8,105 nt of DNA from Akkermansia muciniphila (GTDB lineage Bacteria; Verrucomicrobiota; Verrucomicrobiia; Verrucomicrobiales; Akkermansiaceae), in the NCBI GenBank assembly GCA_945870545.1, contig CAMBTF010000063.1:1-8105 (forward strand). Direction: 5' to 3'. The notes beneath the pieces are model-generated. The model did no database searches and was not told where the DNA came from. It worked only from the letters and a program-made list of their open reading frames with translations. Both the position numbers and the translations under genes were made by a program. Positions 1 to 4,950 of this stretch are shown in pieces. The number at the start of each line of letters is the position of its first letter. Positions within the stretch are counted from its first letter, which is position 1.

Positions 1-914
1 CGCGGGACTTCCTGGAAGTGGAGACTCCGATGTTGCAATCGGTGGCGGGTGGAGCTGCCGCACGCCCGTTCGAGACGCATCACAACGCCCTCGGCATGCC
101 GCTCACCCTGCGCATCGCGCCGGAACTTTTCCTCAAGCGCCTGCTGGTCGGCGGTTTCACGAAAGTCTTCGAACTCAACCGCAACTTCCGCAACGAGGGC
201 ATTTCGCGCCGCCACAACCCCGAATTCACCATGCTGGAGGCCTATTGGGCGTTCTCCGATTTCGAGGAAATGGCGAACCTCGTGGAGGAAATGACCTGCC
301 ACCTCGCGGAGAAATTCTGCGGCGGACTGAAGATCGAGCACAAGGACGAGGACGGTAATGTCACCCGCACCATCGACCTCACCCGCCCCTGGAAACGCGC
401 GAACTACCACGACCTGATCAAGGGCGCGGCGGGCGATGATTTCTTCGACATCACCCCGGAGCAACGCCGCGCGAAATGCGAGCAGCTCGGCGTGCAACTT
501 TCCGAGAACATGGAGGATTTTGAGGTCATCCAGCAGGTTTTTGAGAAAAAAGTCGAGGAGCACACCTTCGATCCCTGTTTCGTCACGCGCGTCGCCAGCG
601 AGTTGGTTCCGCTGGCGAAAGTCACGCCCGGCGGTAGGACGGTCGAGGTTTACGAACTCATCATCAACGGCCAGGAAATTTCACCGGGATACTCCGAGCT
701 CAACGACCCCGACCTCCAGCGCGAGCGCCTCGAGCACCAGGCCGGCGGTGAGGAGGAGCAGAAGGTCGATTACGATTTCATCGAAACCCTCGAACACGGC
801 ATGCCGCCCGCCGGTGGTATTGGTATCGGCATCGACCGCCTCGTGATGATGCTCACCGGCGCGCCGACAATCCGCGACGTGGTGCTTTTCCCGCTGCTGA
901 AGAAGAAGGATTAA
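1..914 (+). CDS. lysS: Lysyl-tRNA synthetase, class II (3' part)
   Basis: This enzyme charges tRNA-Lys with lysine in the cytoplasm, using ATP. The window enters the gene in frame at base 3, so the N-terminal OB-fold anticodon-binding domain is missing and the start is outside; the GTG at 18 is an internal Val codon. What remains is the class II catalytic core. The opening VETPMLQ is near motif 1. Motif 2 follows in FELNRNFRNEGISRRHNPEF, with the fRxE arginine and glutamate. The lysine-site block ISPGYSELNDP comes next, and motif 3 is GIGIGIDRLVMML. The C-terminus TIRDVVLFPLLKKKD then TAA is where bacterial LysRS normally stops, so the 3' end is intact. Motif order matches E. coli LysRS closely, which rules out AspRS and AsnRS. 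The gene converges on clpX, with a 90-bp spacer. Confidence 0.97.
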   Translation, partial: RDFLEVETPMLQSVAGGAAARPFETHHNALGMPLTLRIAPELFLKRLLVGGFTKVFELNRNFRNEGISRRHNPEFTMLEAYWAFSDFEEMANLVEEMTCHLAEKFCGGLKIEHKDEDGNVTRTIDLTRPWKRANYHDLIKGAAGDDFFDITPEQRRAKCEQLGVQLSENMEDFEVIQQVFEKKVEEHTFDPCFVTRVASELVPLAKVTPGGRTVEVYELIINGQEISPGYSELNDPDLQRERLEHQAGGEEEQKVDYDFIETLEHGMPPAGGIGIGIDRLVMMLTGAPTIRDVVLFPLLKKKD

Positions 915-974
915 AATCAGCACATCCGCGAAGCGCAAGGAGCGGCTGCCTTCGGCTGCCGTGCCCATGGGTAT

Positions 975-1000
975 GAGAAAGGGGTTTGAAACTCCTTCTC
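975..1000. terminator. Hairpin between convergent lysS and clpX
   Basis: An imperfect inverted repeat lies in the 90-bp spacer between the two convergent stop codons. The left arm GAGAA-A-GGGGTTT pairs with AAACTCCTTCTC, giving five pairs, one bulged A, then about five to seven pairs including a G-T wobble around a tiny loop. Neither strand has a run of T after the stem, so it is not a canonical intrinsic terminator. Its position suits a bidirectional terminator or transcript-end stabiliser. Function is inferred from position and symmetry only. Confidence 0.4.
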
Positions 1001-1004
1001 CCTA

Positions 1005-2309
1005 TTATGCCGCATCCGCGTCCGCATCCGCGTCCAGTTTGCGGCGGCGCAGGGAAGGGGACTTCGTTCCCTCGACCACGTGGCGGTTGATGCAGACACC
1101 TTCGATATCGCCGCGGGAGGGGACATCGAACATGACGTCGAGCATCAGTTTCTCGAAAATGGAGCGGAGGGCCCGGGCACCGGTGCCGCGATCTACGGCC
1201 TGTTTCGCGATGGCACGGAGGGCATCGCGGGTGATGCGCAGCTTCACGCTGTTGAGCGCGAGTTGCTTGGAATACTGTTTCACCAAGGCATTCTTCGGCT
1301 CGGTGAGGATGCGGACTAGCTCGTCCTCTGTGAGCTTGCGAAGGGAAGTGATGACGGGAAGACGTCCGATGAACTCGGGGATCAGGCCGAAGTGGAGGAG
1401 GTCTTCCGGGAGGACTTTCTCAAGGATTTTCGAGGTCTTCTCGTCGAGGTCGTTGTTGGTCTGGTTATCGGAGTGGAAGCCAAGGGTCTTGCTGCCGAGG
1501 CGGCGTTTGACGATGTCTTCCAACCCGACGAATGCGCCGCCGCAGACGAAGAGGATCTTCTCGGTGTTGACTTGGATGTATTCCTGCTGCGGGTGCTTGC
1601 GGCCGCCCTGCGGGGGGACATTGCAGACGGTGCCTTCGAGGATTTTCAGGAGAGCCTGCTGGACGCCCTCGCCGGAAACATCCCGGGTGATGGAGACGTT
1701 CTCGGTCTTGCGGCCGATCTTGTCGATCTCATCGACGTAGATGATGCCTCGCTCGGCGCGCTCGACATCGAAATCCGCGGCCTGCAGCAGGCGGAGGATG
1801 ATGTTTTCCACATCCTCACCGACGTATCCCGCCTCGGTGAGCGTGGTGGCATCGACGATGCAGAAAGGCACGTCAAGCACGCGGGCGAGAGTGCGGGCGA
1901 GCAGGGTTTTCCCGGAGCCGGTGGAGCCGAGTAGGAGGACGTTTGATTTCTCGATCTCCACATCCTTGAACTCGGCGGAAACGCCAAGGTTGTTCTGGTT
2001 GAGGCGGAGGTAGTGGTTGTAAACGGCGACGGAGAGGACTTTTTTCGCCATCTCTTGGCCGATCACATATTGGTCGAGCTCGTGGAGGAGCTCGGCGGGG
2101 GTCGGGATTTCCTCGCGCTTGTGGGAGGATTTCCCCTTGTTCTTTTTGCCTTTGGACTCGGGCGGGTTCAGTTCCTTCGCGAGGATATTGGAGCAGACAT
2201 CCACACACTCGTTGCAGATGTAAACACCGGGACCGGCGATGAGTTTTTTGACCTCTGAGTGGCTCTTTCCGCAGAAAGAGCACATGGTGAGATTGGACGC
2301 GCGAGCCAT
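1005..2309 (-). CDS. clpX: ATP-dependent Clp protease ATP-binding subunit ClpX
   Basis: AAA+ unfoldase, 434 residues, a hexamer that recognises tagged proteins and threads them into ClpP. The N-terminal zinc-binding domain has Cys10, Cys13, Cys32 and Cys35. Walker A is GSTGSGKT at 128-135, with Ser where the family usually has Pro. The pore loop GYVG is at 161-164, Walker B IIYVDEID at 189-196, and the RKH substrate loop at 237-239. The ClpP-docking tripeptide is LGF at 276-278, the arginine finger is Arg316 in EFIGRLP, and sensor 2 is Arg379 in GARALRS. All machinery is present, so the protein should be active. The C-terminus is odd: a basic RRRK stretch, then a repetitive Asp-Ala tail ending DAA. 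It is the last gene of the tig-clpP-clpX operon, 42 bp after clpP. The start is the first ATG before the zinc domain; no Shine-Dalgarno is visible. Confidence 0.98.
   Translation of the reverse strand: MARASNLTMCSFCGKSHSEVKKLIAGPGVYICNECVDVCSNILAKELNPPESKGKKNKGKSSHKREEIPTPAELLHELDQYVIGQEMAKKVLSVAVYNHYLRLNQNNLGVSAEFKDVEIEKSNVLLLGSTGSGKTLLARTLARVLDVPFCIVDATTLTEAGYVGEDVENIILRLLQAADFDVERAERGIIYVDEIDKIGRKTENVSITRDVSGEGVQQALLKILEGTVCNVPPQGGRKHPQQEYIQVNTEKILFVCGGAFVGLEDIVKRRLGSKTLGFHSDNQTNNDLDEKTSKILEKVLPEDLLHFGLIPEFIGRLPVITSLRKLTEDELVRILTEPKNALVKQYSKQLALNSVKLRITRDALRAIAKQAVDRGTGARALRSIFEKLMLDVMFDVPSRGDIEGVCINRHVVEGTKSPSLRRRKLDADADADAA
1012..1035. repeat. Hexanucleotide repeat coding the ClpX Asp-Ala tail
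   Basis: Two perfect copies of GCATCCGCGTCC sit head to tail, which is four copies of the 6-bp unit GC(A/G)TCC. Read on the minus strand they encode alternating Asp and Ala at the extreme C-terminus of ClpX. A 6-bp unit keeps the reading frame, so slippage would change tail length without breaking the gene. Confidence 0.85.
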
Positions 2310-2318
2310 GGTGGAATA

Positions 2319-2348
2319 AAAACTGAAATGCTGAAAACTGAAACGCTG
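2319..2348. repeat. 15-bp tandem repeat between clpP and clpX
   Basis: AAAACTGAAATGCTG is followed directly by AAAACTGAAACGCTG; 14 of 15 bases agree. The repeat fills most of the 42-bp spacer between the clpP stop and the clpX start, just upstream of the clpX ATG on the minus strand. There it reads as T-rich leader and offers no Shine-Dalgarno. It could be a simple duplication, a member of a dispersed intergenic repeat, or a binding site; the sequence alone does not decide. Confidence 0.8.
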
Positions 2349-2351
2349 AAA

Positions 2352-3029
2352 TTAGTCCTTTTTCTCGATCTCCGCTTGGATGGCGTCGGGGAGCTGTTTG
2401 CGTGATTCCAGAACCTTGTCCACGAGGCCGTAGGCGACGGATTGCTCGGCGGTCATGTAGTTGTCGCGGTCGGAGTCATGCTCGACCTCCTCGATGGTCT
2501 TGCCGGTGTGCTTGGCGAGGATGCCGTTGAGGCGTTTCTTGAGGTTGAACATGAAGCCGATCGTGCGCTCCACGTCGGAGGCGGTGCCCTGTGCTCCACC
2601 GGAGACTTGGTGGATCATCACGTGGGAGTTCGGCAGGCAGTAGCGCTTGCCTTTGGTTCCGGCGGTGAGCAGCACGGAACCCATGGAGGCGGCGATACCG
2701 ATGCAGTAGGTGTTCACGTCGCAGGTGAGGAACTGCATCGTGTCATACATCGCAAGGCCGGCGGTGACGGAACCGCCGGGGGAGTTGATGTAGATGTGGA
2801 TGTCCTTTTTGGGATCCTGCATCTGGAGGAAAAGCAACTGCGCGATCACGGACGCGGCTACGCCGTCATCGATGGGGGTCGTGATGAAAATGATGCGGTC
2901 TTTCAGCAGGCGCGAGTAGATGTCGAACGAGCGCTCGCCGCGGCCATCGGACTCGATGACGATGGGCACGTAGTAGCTGTTTTGCGGGGCCTGCGGGGAG
3001 GCGCTGTTGGAGGGTGGGAAAAGGTTCAT
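2352..3029 (-). CDS. clpP: ATP-dependent Clp protease proteolytic subunit ClpP
   Basis: Serine protease subunit of 225 residues that forms the double-heptamer degradation chamber docked by ClpX. The catalytic triad is Ser115 in [10 protein letters not shown], His140 in HVMIHQ and Asp189 in [10 protein letters not shown]. The processing-region block [19 protein letters not shown] (residues about 31-49) and the oxyanion-side [11 protein letters not shown] are typical. About 18 variable residues before the conserved core probably form a propeptide removed on assembly. The C-terminus extends past E. coli ClpP with a charged EIEKKD end. Its ATG overlaps the tig stop as ATGA (3026-3029), so translation is probably coupled to tig. 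No Shine-Dalgarno precedes the start, which fits coupling. Identity is near certain. Confidence 0.98.
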   Translation of the reverse strand: MNLFPPSNSASPQAPQNSYYVPIVIESDGRGERSFDIYSRLLKDRIIFITTPIDDGVAASVIAQLLFLQMQDPKKDIHIYINSPGGSVTAGLAMYDTMQFLTCDVNTYCIGIAASMGSVLLTAGTKGKRYCLPNSHVMIHQVSGGAQGTASDVERTIGFMFNLKKRLNGILAKHTGKTIEEVEHDSDRDNYMTAEQSVAYGLVDKVLESRKQLPDAIQAEIEKKD

Positions 3030-4372
3030 AGTGATTCGGCGGGTGTGGCTTCGAGTTCCTCGGCGGAAACTTCCGTTACGTTCGCGTGTTCGACGAGGAA
3101 GTCAATCGTGAGGCCGATGAGGAGTGATCTGTTTATCGACTGGATGCCGCGGGTGCGCTGGAGATCTTTGATGACCTTTTTGATCGGCTCCTTGCGGGCG
3201 GTCGCGATGCGCGAGATGTGGGCGAACAAATCCGAATCAGGCACGGTGATTTTCTCGGCCGCGGCGATTTCCTGGAGGAGGAAATTCGTGCGGAGGTTCG
3301 TGACGGCGCGCTCGGTGGCGAGGGAGAAGATTTCCTCCTGGCGCGCCATCATCTCCTCCTCGGAGGCACCGTGCTTGCTGCCTTCCTCGACGAGGCTGTC
3401 GGCCTGGCTTTGTGTCTCGCGCAGGACGATTTCCTCGGGCAGTTCGAAGCTGACCGATTTATTCAGGTGAGCGACGATCTGGTTGACCTTGAACTCGCTG
3501 ATCTGCTTCGCCTTTTCCAGGGTCATGTTGCCGCTGATGAGGTCTTTGAGCTCAACGAGAGTCTTGCCGGGCAGGAGCTTTTCAGCAAAGGCGTCGTCGA
3601 GTTCCGGCAGTTTGTTGGCCTTGATGCCTTGGAGGGTGGTCTGGAGGGTGATCTCCTTGCCGCGAAGTTCCTCGAAGGGGAAATCCTCGCCGAGCGAAAT
3701 GGTCACGGCTTTTTCATCTCCGATGTTCAAGCCGGTGAGTTGCACCGCGTAGCCGGGAAGGAAATCGCCTTCCTTGACCGGCAGCCAATGGTTCTCACGC
3801 TTGGCGAGGTATTGGCCTTTGTCGCCGATCACTTCGGTCAGAGGCAGCCCGCCGCATGTGGTGGTGAAATCGACGACCGCGATGTCATCCGCCTGGAGGG
3901 GGCGGCCATCGACATCCTCGAACTCTGCGAGGCGCTCGCGAAGCTCCTGGAGCTGCGCATTGAGTTCTTCATCGGTGATTTTGGCGGATGGGGCTTTCAC
4001 CTCAATGCCCTTGTATTCCGGTAGTGTGATTTCCGGAGCGAGGATCAGCTTCGTTTCGAAAGTAATGGAGCCGTCCGGGCGCTCGTTGAGGTTATCGGGA
4101 AATCCGAAATCGAGCACCTTGAGGTTCTCCTTTTCCAACACCTGATCGCAGGCCTCGCCGAAAAGCGCATCGGTCAGCTCTTCAAATATCTGTTTCCCGA
4201 ATCGCTGCTGGACCACATTTTTTGGCGCTTTGCCGGGGCGGAAACCGGCGATCTTTGCCTGCGAGGCGTAGGTGGAGGCGATCTTCGTGCGCTTCGCCGC
4301 GACATCGGCGGCAGGAACCACCACGTTGAGGACTGCGACGCATTTCGGCTGTTTTTCGACGACGATATTCAT
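3026..4372 (-). CDS. tig: Trigger factor (ribosome-bound chaperone)
   Basis: Chaperone that docks near the ribosome exit tunnel and shields nascent chains. I place the start at ATG 4372, giving 448 residues. The frame stays open to a TTG at 4432, but the 20 extra residues are Pro/His-rich and unlike the family, whereas MNIVVEKQ matches the usual trigger factor N-terminus. The ribosome-docking signature GFRPGKAP is at residues 43-50. A degenerate FKBP-type PPIase domain follows (roughly 150-260) with [16 protein letters not shown]; the stretch before it ([12 protein letters not shown]) looks longer than in E. coli. The [11 protein letters not shown] boundary leads into the helical C-terminal cradle. 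It is the first gene of the operon: its TGA overlaps the clpP ATG. Its promoter should lie within 4373-4545 on the minus strand, but I could not pick out convincing boxes. Confidence 0.95.
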   Translation of the reverse strand: MNIVVEKQPKCVAVLNVVVPAADVAAKRTKIASTYASQAKIAGFRPGKAPKNVVQQRFGKQIFEELTDALFGEACDQVLEKENLKVLDFGFPDNLNERPDGSITFETKLILAPEITLPEYKGIEVKAPSAKITDEELNAQLQELRERLAEFEDVDGRPLQADDIAVVDFTTTCGGLPLTEVIGDKGQYLAKRENHWLPVKEGDFLPGYAVQLTGLNIGDEKAVTISLGEDFPFEELRGKEITLQTTLQGIKANKLPELDDAFAEKLLPGKTLVELKDLISGNMTLEKAKQISEFKVNQIVAHLNKSVSFELPEEIVLRETQSQADSLVEEGSKHGASEEEMMARQEEIFSLATERAVTNLRTNFLLQEIAAAEKITVPDSDLFAHISRIATARKEPIKKVIKDLQRTRGIQSINRSLLIGLTIDFLVEHANVTEVSAEELEATPAESL

Positions 4373-4545
4373 TAAGTTCTGAGTTGGGAGAGGGGAAACT
4401 AGGTGCGGGTGGGCGGGGTTGGCAACTTTCAACTCTCCAAAAAAATCATCACTTGTTTGTAGGTGAATGAATGGTGGGTGGGCGAGACATGTGGAGGCTT
4501 CCTTATCGGTGGGTTTCAGGGTGATACGGAAAGGGTGTTGAGCCT

Positions 4546-4565
4546 AAAAAAAGAAAGGGAACCGC
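4546..4565 (+). repeat. Left inverted repeat of a 356-bp MITE-like element
   Basis: AAAAAAAG-AAA-GGGAACCGC is the inverse of GCGGTTCCCCTTTTTTT at 4885-4901. Seventeen bases match once a 3-bp AAA insertion is allowed. The pair would bound an element of about 356 bp. Much of the match is homopolymer; the informative core is GGGAACCGC. No target-site duplication is visible outside the ends, so mobile origin is only a hypothesis. Confidence 0.45.
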
Positions 4566-4572
4566 AGCGGTT
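4560..4572. promoter_or_regulatory. Small palindrome overlapping a -35-like box
   Basis: AACCGC-A-GCGGTT is a perfect 6+1+6 inverted repeat, and its last two bases begin the TTGACA at 4571. It could be an operator placed to block that promoter. On the minus strand the same hairpin is followed by CCCTTTCTTTTTTT, which looks like a weak intrinsic terminator for antisense transcripts. Both readings are inference. Confidence 0.3.
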
Positions 4573-4599
4573 GACATGAATGGACGTAGATGATCAAAG
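4571..4599 (+). promoter_or_regulatory. Possible sigma-70-type promoter
   Basis: A perfect -35 box TTGACA at 4571-4576 is followed after 17 bp by TCAAAG at 4594-4599, a poor -10 box that is preceded by an extended -10 TGa. Transcription would begin near 4606, which is the A of an ATG. The -10 matches only three of six consensus bases, so this is a weak call. Confidence 0.25.
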
Positions 4600-4605
4600 A
4601 GTTGG

Positions 4606-4707
4606 ATGGATTCGACGGCTAACCTTTCGGATGAGTCGCGCAATAAGGCAACACGCCGCACCGGAGCCATCCGAAAAATTGTTGCGCGGGGCGGGGGGCG
4701 TGGATAG
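4606..4707 (+). CDS. Possible small basic protein, 33 residues
   Basis: A short ORF runs from ATG 4606 to TAG 4705-4707. Its product starts MDSTANLSDESRNKA and ends in a basic, Gly-rich stretch (IRKIVARGGGRG). There are seven Arg/Lys in the last 20 residues, with no membrane segment or signal peptide. I do not recognise it. The upstream frame closes at TGA 4591-4593, so this is the only ATG. There is no good Shine-Dalgarno, but the possible promoter at 4571-4599 would start transcription close to the ATG, which would make the message leaderless. The same bases can fold into a pseudoknot, so this may be a structured RNA rather than a coding gene. Chance ORFs of this size are common in GC-rich DNA. 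Confidence 0.2.
   Translation: MDSTANLSDESRNKATRRTGAIRKIVARGGGRG
4625..4688 (+). ncRNA. Possible H-type pseudoknot in intergenic transcript
   Basis: Two interlocking stems can form on the plus strand. Stem A pairs TTTCGGATG (4625-4633) with CATCCGAAA (4668-4676), nine perfect pairs. Stem B pairs CGCGCAATAA (4637-4646) with TTGTTGCGCG (4679-4688), ten pairs with one G-U. Loops of 3, 21 and 2 bases are compatible with an H-type pseudoknot; otherwise the stems are alternatives, as in a switch. With the promoter-like boxes at 4571 and the hairpin ending at 4844, this could be part of an sRNA or leader of about 240 nt. It matches no RNA family that I recognise. Confidence 0.3.
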
Positions 4708-4770
4708 ATTGGCGGCCTACTGCTGTGTTCGACTAGTTTGGTAGCTGGCCCGGACCGATGTGAATATTAC

Positions 4771-4844
4771 GGGGTCACTAACCGCCGGGCGATTGTCATG
4801 CCTTCCTAGGAAGACATGCAACCCGAAGGACGACCCCACTTTTT
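4771..4844 (+). terminator. Long hairpin with T-run: terminator or attenuator
   Basis: The outer stem GGGGTC (4771-4776) pairs with GACCCC (4832-4837). Inside, CGGG pairs with CCCG and TTG with CAA, enclosing a 22-bp near-palindrome at 4797-4818 (CATGCCTTCC against GGAAGACATG, one mismatch) centred on CTTCCTAGGAAG. Five T follow at 4840-4844. This fits an intrinsic terminator for an upstream short transcript, or an attenuator in the leader of the HEAT/TPR gene that begins about 110 bp downstream. The unpaired bases in the outer part weaken the call. Confidence 0.35.
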
Positions 4845-4884
4845 GAGCGACCGGAACGTGGCTCACAGCGCCAAGGACGGCACA

Positions 4885-4901
4885 GCGGTTCCCCTTTTTT
4901 T
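4885..4901 (-). repeat. Right inverted repeat of the MITE-like element
   Basis: GCGGTTCCCCTTTTTTT is the inverse partner of the repeat at 4546-4565. It lies 49 bp before the ATG of the HEAT/TPR gene. The seven-T run also follows a weak 5-bp stem (GGAAC 4853-4857 with GTTCC 4888-4892). Confidence 0.45.
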
Positions 4902-4908
4902 CGACGGC

Positions 4909-4922
4909 GAGGTTGAAACCTC
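4909..4922. promoter_or_regulatory. Palindrome upstream of the HEAT/TPR gene
   Basis: GAGGTT-GA-AACCTC is a perfect 6+2+6 inverted repeat ending 28 bp before the preferred ATG at 4951. It could be an operator or a small leader hairpin (GAGG with CCTC). Short palindromes occur by chance; the call rests on symmetry and position alone. Confidence 0.3.
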
Positions 4923-4950
4923 CACCAGACGGGTCATGTTTCCCCCACAT

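Larger units (their letters stand above)
4373..4950. other. Divergent intergenic region rich in structure
   Basis: 578 bp separate the preferred tig start from the preferred start of the HEAT/TPR gene, and no recognisable conserved gene is present. The tig-proximal part (4373-4545) is G-rich on the plus strand and has no clear promoter boxes for tig. The rest (4546-4922) contains an inverted-repeat pair at its edges, a promoter-like TTGACA, a 33-codon ORF, a possible pseudoknot, a terminator-like hairpin and small palindromes, each listed separately. No tRNA or rRNA is visible. Confidence 0.7.

Noticed and set aside
2442..3470. 342-codon open frame on the plus strand across clpP and tig.
   Set aside because: It spans two firmly identified genes on the other strand, and its Val/Gly/Asp-rich translation matches nothing.
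3218..4024. 268-codon open frame on the plus strand inside tig.
   Set aside because: Complementary-strand shadow of trigger factor, rich in Leu, Gly and Glu without a family match.
4373..4432. N-terminal extension of trigger factor from a TTG at 4432.
   Set aside because: The extra 20 residues are unlike the family, and ATG 4372 begins the conserved N-terminal strand.
4608..4618. GGATTCGACGG resembles the conserved 5' region of tmRNA, and a pseudoknot follows.
   Set aside because: No tRNA-like 3' end with a paired T-arm, no ANDENYALAA-like tag frame, and no acceptor-stem pairing within 400 bp. The match is one short motif.
4816..4950. Extension of the HEAT/TPR protein from ATG 4816.
   Set aside because: That ATG lies inside a hairpin arm, the 45 residues look non-coding, and the extension would bury the signal peptide.
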